Below, piece after piece: positions 32,098-39,996 of a DNA stretch of 64,000 nucleotides (position 1 is its first letter; every line of letters starts with the position of its first letter). The notes below the pieces were generated by a model that worked only from the letters and a program-made list of their open reading frames with translations, was not told the origin of the DNA and ran no database searches. The DNA is from Opitutia bacterium (lineage in GTDB: Bacteria; Verrucomicrobiota; Verrucomicrobiia; Opitutales; Opitutaceae), in the NCBI GenBank assembly GCA_016187945.1, contig JACPIT010000005.1, forward strand, positions 1,426,001-1,490,000, read 5' to 3'. The position numbers were made by a program, and so were the translations under genes.

Positions 32098-32126
32098 GTG
32101 CATATTAACACAGAATAAATATGCAC
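32098..32126. promoter_or_regulatory. 9-bp perfect inverted repeat before TonB receptor
   Basis: GTGCATATT and AATATGCAC are perfect arms separated by 11 nt inside an AT-rich patch, 38 nt before the receptor ATG. AT-rich DNA is rare here, so this is probably the promoter/operator of the rhamnoside locus. The symmetry suits a dimeric regulator. Confidence 0.6.
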
Positions 32127-32164
32127 TGCGTCTCGCTCTGCTCCCCAAGCCTTCGAACTGCTGT

Positions 32165-35100
32165 ATGAACTCACCCCGCCCGTTCGCCTTCCGCGGCGCC
32201 GTCTTTGCCGCGTCGTTTCTCGCCGCCACCTTCGCGCCCGCCCAGACCGCGGTCTCGTCTTTGGACGAGAAATCCAAGTCCGAGGAACCGCTTCAGCTCA
32301 GCCCGTTCGTCGTCAAAGCGGATCACGACACCGGCTACACCGCCACCGATTCGCTCGCCGGCACGCGCCTGCGCACGCCGCTCAAGGACATTGCGGCGTC
32401 GGTGAGCGTCGTCACCAAAGACCTGATGGACGACCTCGGCGCCAAGGGCTCGGCCGATCTGCTCGTCTACACCACCGGCACGGAAGTCGTCGGCGTCGGC
32501 GGCAACTACTCCGGCTCCACGCAGGAAACTGCCGCGCAGACCTTCGATCCGGTGCGCGAGTCGACGAGTCCCACCACGCGCGTGCGCGGCCTCGCCGCCG
32601 CCGATGAGACGCGCAACTACTTCCTCACGCCCGGCATCCCGTTCGATTCCTACAACACCCAGAGCGTGACCCTGAATCGCGGCGCCAACTCCATCCTCTT
32701 CGGCTTCGGCAGTCCCGCGGGCATCATCGAGAACACCCTCATCGCGCCGGTCTTCAAAGACAGAACCCAGGTCAAGGTCTCCGCCGGCAGCTACGGCACT
32801 TACCGGCAGTCGCTCGATTTCGAGCGCGTCATCATCCCCGGCAAGCTCTCCCTGCGCCTCGCGCAACTCGACGACAACCGCCGCTACGAGCAGGACTTCA
32901 CCTTCCGCGACCAGGAGCGCTATTTCGCCTCCGCCACCTACCAGCCGTTCCGCAACACCACGCTGCGCGTCAACGCCGAGCACGGCCACCTCGACCAGCG
33001 CATGCCGCGCGTCGATCCGCCGGTCGACAGCCTGACGACGTGGTGGGACTTCGGAAAGCCGACCCGCGACAACAACTTCACCTCCACCGCCACGAAGAAC
33101 TACCAGCGCGCCAATAATCTCGACGGCATGGCCGGCAACTGGTCGCAAAACGTCGGCCTGGTTTATTACGGCTCCGACCAAGGCAACCCGAGTGACGCCC
33201 TCGTGCCCTACGCGACCGCGCCGGGCATCACCTATCGCTTCCTCGCTCCGCGCAGCAGCCAGGAAATCGCCGCCAGCGTCACCGCGAATCCGCTCGCGGG
33301 TTTCATGGTCGGCAAGCAGCTCATCGATCGCTCGATCTTCGATTACCGCAAGCAACTCCTCGACGGCCCGAACAGCGGCACGTGGATGGATTTCGACACC
33401 CAGAACGTCGCCCTCGAGCAGCTCTTCCTCGACGGCGACGCCGGCGTCGAACTCGTCTACGACCACCAGCAAGCCGACTCGTCCGTGCTCCGCGGCATCA
33501 GCAACAGCTATCGCGGCAACAACATCTTCATCGACGTCAACACCGTCACCACCGACGGCCGCCCGAATCCGAACTTCGGCCGTCCCTTCATCGCGTCGAA
33601 CGGCTTCTTTTATCTCTACGACAACGAATACGAGACCAGCCGCGCGACCGCGTTTCTGCGCCACGACTTCACGAAGCACGGCAAGGGTTTCCTCTGGCGC
33701 CTTCTCGGCAAGCAAACGGTCACGGGCATGTTCTCCGACTTCAAGCGCGAGCAATACACGCTGTCCGGCTACCCGCAGGTCGTCGGCCCCGCATTCCGCG
33801 ACGGTCTGAACGGCAACACCATCTCGACCAGCCGCAAGATCACGAGCGTCGTCTACCTCGGGCCGTCGATGGCGAACCTGGCGAGCCCCACCGGCGCCAA
33901 CCTCCAAGGCGTGCAGACCGAGCTCCTCGTCCCCGACACCGTCAACGTCATGGTCGAGAACGTCGGCACCGGCTACGCGTGGACACGCCAGAGCGTGCCG
34001 ACCTACACCTACCTCGACGATCTGCCCTGGCTCGTCACCGGCAACACCGCGCTCTCCAATCGCGCCAAATCCAACGCGCTCATCTGGCAGGGCGACTGGT
34101 GGAGCAACCACCTCGTCTCCATCCTCGGCTGGCGCCGCGACGAAGTGGAAAGCGCCAGCGGCACCAACTCGACGACCGACCCGACCACCGGCGCCCGCAC
34201 GCTCGATCGCCCGATCTTCGGTGAACCGCTCACCACCAAACGCAGCACGTTCAGCTACGGCCTCGCCCTGCACGTTCCGACGCGCTGGCTGGAGAAAATT
34301 CCCAGCCGGCCCGCGCTGTCGCTCTACTACAACCAGTCCGAGAACTTCGACGTCTCCGCCGGCGCGCGCTACAACATCCTCGGCGACTACCTCGCTCCGC
34401 AGGAAGGCAGCACGCAGGAATACGGTCTCGGCGTCCGCTTGTTCAACGACCGCCTCACGCTCCGCGCCACGCGCTACGAGACCACGCAGGACAACATGAC
34501 CGATTCACGCGTCTCCGGCGTGCTCGTCCGCGTCGTCGACCTCGAGGCGCGCATCACCGCCTCACTCTCCAAGTCCTTTCTCGATTCCATCGGCTACGTC
34601 GGCTTCGACAGCCCGCAAGCCTCCGAGACGTTCAAGCGCTACCTCGCGAACTACGACTTCTCGGTCGGCGCCGTCCGCTCCGACGGCACGCGCAACGCCG
34701 AATACTCCGGCCCCGCCGCCACGGTCGAAACCACCAGCTCCGTCTCGAAGGGTTACGAGTTCGAGGCCGTCTTCAACGCGACGCGCAACTGGCGCATGGC
34801 CCTGAACGTCGCGAAACAGGAGGCCGTCCGCGGCGACACCAGCCCGATCCTCACCGCGCTCGTCGCCGAGCGTCTCGAACAATGGAAAAATCCCGCGCTC
34901 TGGCCGCTCACCCTCGCCGGCGGCGTGCAGCGCGTCGATTCCTATGCGACCACCTACATGATCAACCCGCTGACGACCGCGAAGCTCTCGATCGGCGAGC
35001 GCACGCCCGAGCTCCGCGAGTGGCGCGCCAACTTTGTCACGAACTACACCTTCGACCGCGACTCGCGCCTCAAGGGCTGGGGCATCGGCGGCGCCGTCCG

Positions 35101-35416
35101 CTGGCAGGACAAAGTTTCGATCGGTTACCCGGTCATCAACGACCCCGCGCTCGGCCTCGTCACCGACGTGAAGCACCCGTTCATGGGCCCGGATCAAACC
35201 TACTTCGACGGCTGGGTCAGCTACCAGCGCAAGCTCTGGCACAACAAGGTCGGCTGGAAAATCCAGCTCAATGTCCGAAATCTCCTCAACGACAACCTCA
35301 TGATCCCCGTGAAGGCGAACCCCGTCACCGTCGGCGATCTCAACACCTACGACATCGCCGCCTGGCGCATCGGCGAAGCGCGCACGTGGGAGATCAGCTC
35401 GACGTTCTCATTCTGA
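32165..35416 (+). CDS. TonB-dependent receptor of the rhamnoside locus
   Basis: A 1083-residue outer-membrane receptor. A signal peptide (residues 1-26, ending TFAPAQ) precedes a short linker with LQLSPFVVKADHDTGYTATDSLAGTR (read in parts), typical of Opitutus-type receptors. The plug (about 45-200) includes ASVSVVTKDLMDDLG, TRVRGLAAADETRN and VTLNRGANSILFGFGSPAG. The barrel ends RTWEISSTFSF with the expected terminal Phe. Following genes encode a TagC-like protein, a rhamnosidase, RhaT and a second rhamnosidase family, so rhamnose-containing oligosaccharides are the likely ligand. The inverted repeat at 32098 lies just upstream. Confidence 0.93.
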   Translation: MNSPRPFAFRGAVFAASFLAATFAPAQTAVSSLDEKSKSEEPLQLSPFVVKADHDTGYTATDSLAGTRLRTPLKDIAASVSVVTKDLMDDLGAKGSADLLVYTTGTEVVGVGGNYSGSTQETAAQTFDPVRESTSPTTRVRGLAAADETRNYFLTPGIPFDSYNTQSVTLNRGANSILFGFGSPAGIIENTLIAPVFKDRTQVKVSAGSYGTYRQSLDFERVIIPGKLSLRLAQLDDNRRYEQDFTFRDQERYFASATYQPFRNTTLRVNAEHGHLDQRMPRVDPPVDSLTTWWDFGKPTRDNNFTSTATKNYQRANNLDGMAGNWSQNVGLVYYGSDQGNPSDALVPYATAPGITYRFLAPRSSQEIAASVTANPLAGFMVGKQLIDRSIFDYRKQLLDGPNSGTWMDFDTQNVALEQLFLDGDAGVELVYDHQQADSSVLRGISNSYRGNNIFIDVNTVTTDGRPNPNFGRPFIASNGFFYLYDNEYETSRATAFLRHDFTKHGKGFLWRLLGKQTVTGMFSDFKREQYTLSGYPQVVGPAFRDGLNGNTISTSRKITSVVYLGPSMANLASPTGANLQGVQTELLVPDTVNVMVENVGTGYAWTRQSVPTYTYLDDLPWLVTGNTALSNRAKSNALIWQGDWWSNHLVSILGWRRDEVESASGTNSTTDPTTGARTLDRPIFGEPLTTKRSTFSYGLALHVPTRWLEKIPSRPALSLYYNQSENFDVSAGARYNILGDYLAPQEGSTQEYGLGVRLFNDRLTLRATRYETTQDNMTDSRVSGVLVRVVDLEARITASLSKSFLDSIGYVGFDSPQASETFKRYLANYDFSVGAVRSDGTRNAEYSGPAATVETTSSVSKGYEFEAVFNATRNWRMALNVAKQEAVRGDTSPILTALVAERLEQWKNPALWPLTLAGGVQRVDSYATTYMINPLTTAKLSIGERTPELREWRANFVTNYTFDRDSRLKGWGIGGAVRWQDKVSIGYPVINDPALGLVTDVKHPFMGPDQTYFDGWVSYQRKLWHNKVGWKIQLNVRNLLNDNLMIPVKANPVTVGDLNTYDIAAWRIGEARTWEISSTFSF

Positions 35417-35427
35417 GACCGCGCGTC

Positions 35428-35451
35428 GTAGCAGCCGGCGTCAGCCGGCTG
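35428..35451 (+). repeat. REP-like palindrome starting GTAG
   Basis: GTAG is followed by CAGCCGGC-GTCA-GCCGGCTG, a perfect 8-bp stem with a 4-nt loop. The GTAG tetranucleotide plus short palindrome is the standard form of REP sequences mobilised by RAYT transposases. It lies 12 nt after the receptor stop. Confidence 0.65.
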
Positions 35452-35475
35452 AAAATAGCTCGCGTCGCAACGTGG

Positions 35476-35495
35476 GTGGCGCGCTTGCGCGCCAC
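35476..35495. repeat. Perfect 9-bp palindrome
   Basis: GTGGCGCGC-TT-GCGCGCCAC forms a very stable stem 60 nt after the TonB receptor stop. It could serve as a weak terminator or another member of the REP population; the following bases TCTTTC do not form a T-run. Confidence 0.5.
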
Positions 35496-35565
35496 TCTTT
35501 CGCGAAACCTCCTCGGCTCCCCAACCGCCATGGCGCTCCCGTTTCTAGCCCTGATATTTCACCGT

Positions 35566-35627
35566 GTAGCGGAAGCCGTGAGGCTTTCGCGAGCGGCGAA
35601 CCGCGAAATTCTCACGAATTCCGCTAC
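35566..35627. repeat. REPIN: two inverted GTAG-type REPs
   Basis: Left REP: GTAG, CGGAAGCC-GTGA-GGCTTTCG. Right REP on the other strand: GTAG, CGGAATTC-GTGA-GAATTTCG. The two share ends, loop and outer stem but differ in three inner stem pairs. Those changes occur on both sides, so pairing is kept. A 14-nt spacer separates them. It lies 47-108 nt before the TagC-like gene start. Confidence 0.8.
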
Positions 35628-35673
35628 CACGCTGCGCACGTCGCGCCGTTCCGGTTGTGAACGATGCGGACTA

Positions 35674-36654
35674 ATGATCCTGACGGCGCTCGCGCTCGCC
35701 GCGAGCCCAACCGGCGCGGAAACGCCGCTGCCGCTTCCGCCCACCGGCCGTTTCGATCTGCAGGCCGAGCCGCACGTCGTCTTCCTCGGGCAGTGGCTGC
35801 ATGACCGGCGCCACGTGCCGCAGTCGTTCGCCTTCGACGACGCGAACGGCTTTCTCTACACGCTTCAAGTCGAAGGAGCCAACGCCGCCGGCACCTTCGA
35901 GGAGCACGGCCGGCGCGGCGATCTGACGCTCACGAAACTCGCGCGCGACGGTCGCACCATTGCCGGTCACATGACGCTGCGTGGATTCGGCCACGGCGTC
36001 GCGCTGGGCATCGAACCGGTCGGCCGCGACGTGTTTCTCTGGACCGAAGTCGATTCGCAGCCGAACGACAACGCCAGCGGTCGCGGCACGCGCATCGGTC
36101 GTTTCCGGTTCGAGTCGGGCGCGACGCTCGATACCGCATCGCCGAAAATCGAGAAATTCGATCTCATGCCCGGCGCGCACACCTGCACCCCGAGCCTCGA
36201 TCTGACGCATGGCCGCCTTGCGCTGCGTCACGTGCGCGACGGCGAAATGCGCGTGACGCTCTACAACCTCGCCTCCGTGGCATCCGGTCGCAGTCGCACG
36301 CCGCCGCTGCGTGAGATTTCGCTGCAATTGCCCTTCGGAACCGTGCAGGGCTGGTGCACCTACGGCAGCTACGTTTACGTGCTCGCCGGCCAGGCTTACG
36401 GTCCGAAAAACCCGCCGCCCGGCAACGCGACCGTGTGGTGCCTCGACTGGAGCACCGGCGCCGTCGTCGATCACGAGCCCGTGCGCGCGCTCGCCGATCT
36501 CGCCTATCGCGAGCCGGAAGGCATCGCGGTGCAGGTGCTCGACGGTGTGCCGCGTCTCTGCATCGGCTTCGGCGCCTCGGTGTCGGCGCACGACTCGCGG
36601 CGCCAGCTCAGCGTCGTCGCCTTCCCAAAATTTCTTCCCGCCACAACGCCATGA
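35674..36654 (+). CDS. TagC-like beta-propeller protein
   Basis: A 326-residue protein. QSFAFDDANGFLYTLQVEG, GDLTLTKLARDG, MTLRGFGHGVALGIEPVG and DVFLWTEVDS match the P68-RBP/TagC-like propeller family (often labelled teichoic acid biosynthesis protein C), which includes phage receptor-binding and secreted proteins. No catalytic residues are known for it. The start at ATG 35674 gives a short hydrophobic stretch (MILTALALAASPTGAE) that may be a clipped signal peptide; the track start at 34882 belongs to the antisense/other frame of the receptor. The gene overlaps the GH78 gene by ATGA, so the product is probably needed with rhamnosidase, perhaps for binding a rhamnose polymer. Confidence 0.7.
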   Translation: MILTALALAASPTGAETPLPLPPTGRFDLQAEPHVVFLGQWLHDRRHVPQSFAFDDANGFLYTLQVEGANAAGTFEEHGRRGDLTLTKLARDGRTIAGHMTLRGFGHGVALGIEPVGRDVFLWTEVDSQPNDNASGRGTRIGRFRFESGATLDTASPKIEKFDLMPGAHTCTPSLDLTHGRLALRHVRDGEMRVTLYNLASVASGRSRTPPLREISLQLPFGTVQGWCTYGSYVYVLAGQAYGPKNPPPGNATVWCLDWSTGAVVDHEPVRALADLAYREPEGIAVQVLDGVPRLCIGFGASVSAHDSRRQLSVVAFPKFLPATTP

Positions 36655-39600
36655 CCAAGCTCCCTCGCTTCCACCTCTCGCTCGGTGTTTGGGTTTTGTT
36701 TTCGCTGCTGCTCGCTCGCGCCGCCGGCGCGCCGCTCGAAGCCTACGACCTGCGGTGCGATGTTGCGGAAAATCCCCTCGGCATCGACTCCGCCCCGCCG
36801 CGTCTCGCGTGGAAACTCCGCGCGACCGGCAACGACGAGCGGCAAACCGCGTGGCAGGTGCTCGTCGCGTCTTCGCGGGAACTGCTCGCGCAGGATCGCG
36901 GCGACGTGTGGGACAGCGGCCGCCAGACCGGCGACGCTCAGCTCAACGTCTCCTACGCGGGCCGCGCGCTGCGTTCTTCGGAACAGGTTTTCTGGAAAGT
37001 GCGCGCGTGGAACCGCGACGGCGTCGCTTCCGCGTGGAGCGAGCCGGCGACGTGGACGATGGGCGTGTTGAAACCCGACGAGTGGCGCGCGCGCTGGATC
37101 ACCGACGCGGAACTGCTGCGCTGGGCGCGTCCGAAAATCGGGTTCCACTCGCAGCCGTCGCCCGACGACACGTCGAAAAAATGGCTCACGGTCGACCTCG
37201 GCGCATCCAAGCCGATCTCCGCCGTCCGCGTCTATCCCGTGCGCCAGACGATCGAGGAAGGGCAGGGCATGCCGCTGCGCTTCGTCCTCGAAGCGTCCGA
37301 CACCGCCGATTTCGCATCGGCGACCGTGATCGCCGATCACTCTCAAAAACCGTTCGGCTGGGCCTCTACGACCGAGAAGACGACCGTGCCGACGTTCCCC
37401 GTTCCGGGCGGTGCAATCAACGCCCGCTACGTGCGCCTGACGACGCACCAGCTCCGCCGCGACGGCGACGTGAGTTATTTCGCCCTCAGCCAGATCGAGA
37501 TTGTCGCTGACGGCAAAAACGTCGCGCCCGGCTCACGCGTCACGGCGAGCGACAGCCTGGAGGATGACCGCTGGAGTCTCGCCTCCGTCGTCGACGGCCT
37601 CGAAGTGCGTGGCGCCAACCCGCGCGAAAACGCCACGCTGCTCGCGCGTCGCGAGTTCGCCGTGAAGCCCGCTCTCCGCCGCGCGCTCGTGCACGTGAGC
37701 GGCCTCGGCCACTATGAGCTTTCGGTCAACGGCCAGCGCGTCGGCCAGGATCTGTTTTCGCCGGGTTGGACGACCTACGAAAAAGTCGTGCTCTACGACA
37801 CGCACGACGTCACCGCACTCGTGCGCGCCGGCGGCAACGCCATCGGCGTCACGCTCGGCGGTGGCATGTTCAACGTCCGTGCCGGTCGCTACGTGAAGCT
37901 CGAGACCCGCTTCCGCCCGCTCACCGTCATCGCGCAGCTCCGCCTCGAATACGCGGACGGCTCCGTCGAATTCCTCGGCACCGACGAGCAGTGGCAAGTG
38001 CGTCCCGGCCCAATCACGTTCTCCAACATGTATGGCGGCGAGGACTACGACGCGCGGCTCGAGCCGACCGGCTGGGACAAGCCGGGCTTCGCCGCGAAAG
38101 ATTGGTCGCGCGCCGCGATCGCGCCCGGCCCCGGCGGCGAGTTGCGCGGCGCCTCGCACGCGCCGCCGCCGATTCGCGCGTTCGACGTGCTGCCGCCGCG
38201 GGCGACCAACGCGTTGCGCCCGGGCGTGACGGTCTACGACCTCGGCCAAAACGCCTCGCTCATGCCGCGCCTTCGCGTGCGCGGTCCGGCGGGCACGGTC
38301 GTGCGGATCATTCCCGCCGAGTTGCTCGACAAGGACGGCGCGGTCGACCGCCGCTCGTGCAGCCGCGGCACCGGCGAGGCGTGGTGGCAATACACGCTCG
38401 CTGGTCGCCCCGAAGGCGAGGAGTGGTTCTCGAAGTTTTTTTATCACGGCGCGCGCTACTTGCAGGTCGAGCTTTCAGCTCCGGCCGGCGCGGACGCGGC
38501 GAAGCTGCCCGTCGTCGATTCGCTCGTCGGCATCGTCGTGCACACGGCGTCGCCGCCCGCGGGCGAATTCGCGTGCTCGAACGACCTCTTCAACCGCACG
38601 CGCACGCTCATACGCTGGGCGCAGCGCAGCAACTTGATGAGCGTGATCACCGACTGCCCGCACCGCGAGCGGCTCGGCTGGCTCGAGCAATACCACCTCA
38701 ACGGTCCGGCGCTGCGCTACGAATTCGACCTCACGCGCCTCTACGCGAAAACCTTCGACGACATGGAGGCCGCGCAAACTCCCACCGGCCTCGTGCCCGA
38801 CATCGCGCCGGAATACGTCGTCTTCTCGCACGCCTTCCGCGATTCGCCGGAGTGGGGCAGCGCGATCATCCTCGCCGCGTGGCAGCACTACCAGTTCACC
38901 GGCGACGAGCGTCCGCTGCGCCTGCACTACGACGCGATGTGCCGCTACGTGGCTTACCTCCGCGGCAAATCGAAGGGCGGCCTGCTCTCGCACGGCCTCG
39001 GCGACTGGTATGATATCGGCCCGAAAGGCCCCGGCCGCTCGCAACTCACGCCGATTCCGCTCACGGCGACCGCGACGTTCTTCGAAGACCTGAAAACGCT
39101 CGCGGCGATCGCGACGCTCTTGGGCAAACCGGCCGACGCGCAGCAATTCGCCGCCGAGGCCGCCGCGGTGAAAACCGCGTTCAACCGCGAGTTCTTCCAC
39201 GCCGACACCGGCAGCTACGCGACCGGCTCGCAATGCGGCAACGCCATGCCGCTCGTGTTCGACCTCGTCGAGCCCGCCGCACGCTCGCGCGTGGTCGACG
39301 CACTCGTGCGCGACGTGCAGACGCGCGGACTCACGGCGGGCGACGTCGGTTATCGTTACCTGCTGCGTGCGCTCGCCGACGGCGGTCGCTCGGACGTCGT
39401 CTACGCGCTGAACAACCAGTCGGAGAAGCCCGGCTACGGCTACCAACTCGCGCACGGCGCCACGAGCCTCACCGAGGCATGGAATGCCGGCCGCGGCTCG
39501 TCGCAGAATCATTTCATGCTCGGGCAAATCATGGAGTGGTTCTACCACGACCTCGCCGGCATCCAGCCCGATCCCGCCGGTCCTGGATTTCAGAAAATCG

Positions 39601-39818
39601 TCATCCGCCCCGCGATCGTCGGCGACCTCACGTGGGTGAAAGCCAGCTACGAATCCCCGCGCGGCCCGATCGCCGTCGCCTGGCAGCGCGATGGACGCGC
39701 CGTGACGCTCGACGTGACGATTCCCGCCAACACCACCGCGACCGTCCACGTGCCCGGCGAAACGTCGCCGCGCTCCGTCGGCTCGGGCGCGTATCGGTTC
39801 ACGGGCTCCGCGCCGTGA
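36651..39818 (+). CDS. Alpha-L-rhamnosidase, GH78, with discoidin-like insert
   Basis: A 1055-residue exported enzyme (signal peptide about residues 1-26) releasing alpha-L-rhamnose by inversion. The N-terminal fibronectin-like part has ENPLGIDSAPPRLAWKLR. Residues about 175-310 (KWLTVDLGASKPISAVRVYPV, YVRLTTHQL) look like an F5/8 discoidin carbohydrate-binding insert. The Bac_rhamnosid_N domain follows (HYELSVNGQRVG, PGWTTYEK). The catalytic alpha/alpha barrel carries TDCPHRERLGWLEQ (about 665) and GDWYDIGPKGPG, and the C-terminal sandwich closes near TVHVPGETSPRSVGSG. It is translationally coupled to the TagC-like gene by ATGA. A REPIN lies 29 nt after its stop. Confidence 0.95.
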   Translation: MTKLPRFHLSLGVWVLFSLLLARAAGAPLEAYDLRCDVAENPLGIDSAPPRLAWKLRATGNDERQTAWQVLVASSRELLAQDRGDVWDSGRQTGDAQLNVSYAGRALRSSEQVFWKVRAWNRDGVASAWSEPATWTMGVLKPDEWRARWITDAELLRWARPKIGFHSQPSPDDTSKKWLTVDLGASKPISAVRVYPVRQTIEEGQGMPLRFVLEASDTADFASATVIADHSQKPFGWASTTEKTTVPTFPVPGGAINARYVRLTTHQLRRDGDVSYFALSQIEIVADGKNVAPGSRVTASDSLEDDRWSLASVVDGLEVRGANPRENATLLARREFAVKPALRRALVHVSGLGHYELSVNGQRVGQDLFSPGWTTYEKVVLYDTHDVTALVRAGGNAIGVTLGGGMFNVRAGRYVKLETRFRPLTVIAQLRLEYADGSVEFLGTDEQWQVRPGPITFSNMYGGEDYDARLEPTGWDKPGFAAKDWSRAAIAPGPGGELRGASHAPPPIRAFDVLPPRATNALRPGVTVYDLGQNASLMPRLRVRGPAGTVVRIIPAELLDKDGAVDRRSCSRGTGEAWWQYTLAGRPEGEEWFSKFFYHGARYLQVELSAPAGADAAKLPVVDSLVGIVVHTASPPAGEFACSNDLFNRTRTLIRWAQRSNLMSVITDCPHRERLGWLEQYHLNGPALRYEFDLTRLYAKTFDDMEAAQTPTGLVPDIAPEYVVFSHAFRDSPEWGSAIILAAWQHYQFTGDERPLRLHYDAMCRYVAYLRGKSKGGLLSHGLGDWYDIGPKGPGRSQLTPIPLTATATFFEDLKTLAAIATLLGKPADAQQFAAEAAAVKTAFNREFFHADTGSYATGSQCGNAMPLVFDLVEPAARSRVVDALVRDVQTRGLTAGDVGYRYLLRALADGGRSDVVYALNNQSEKPGYGYQLAHGATSLTEAWNAGRGSSQNHFMLGQIMEWFYHDLAGIQPDPAGPGFQKIVIRPAIVGDLTWVKASYESPRGPIAVAWQRDGRAVTLDVTIPANTTATVHVPGETSPRSVGSGAYRFTGSAP

Positions 39819-39847
39819 GCAACAGAAGAAGAGTGCCGTTGATGGAG

Positions 39848-39911
39848 GTAGGGCGGGACCGCTGGGCCCGCCGCGAACGAGTTTTCGGCGCGACCAGCGG
39901 TCCCGCCCTAC
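39848..39911. repeat. REPIN with long perfect arms
   Basis: Two inverted GTAG-starting elements, each GTAG then GGCGGGACC-GCT-GG, face each other. Including flanking bases, the outer arms (39845-39865 and 39894-39914) match perfectly over 21 bp around a 28-nt spacer. Each half is itself an imperfect hairpin. It lies between the GH78 stop and rhaT, where it may also protect or terminate the upstream mRNA. Confidence 0.75.
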
Positions 39912-39951
39912 CTCAAACGCGGAGCGTTCATCCTTTCCGTAGTTCCGCGTC

Positions 39952-39976
39952 GAGCACGTTGAGGTCAACGCGCTCC
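39952..39976. repeat. REP-like palindrome starting GGAG on the minus strand
   Basis: On the minus strand: GGAG, then CGCGTTGA-CC-TCAACGTG and CTC; arms of 11 nt with one mismatch. It shares GTTGAGGTCAACGCGCT exactly with the palindrome at 22924. GGAG is the alternative conserved start of REP elements. It ends 20 nt before the rhaT ATG. Confidence 0.55.
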
Positions 39977-39996
39977 ATCTGACTCCGCACTTTCGC

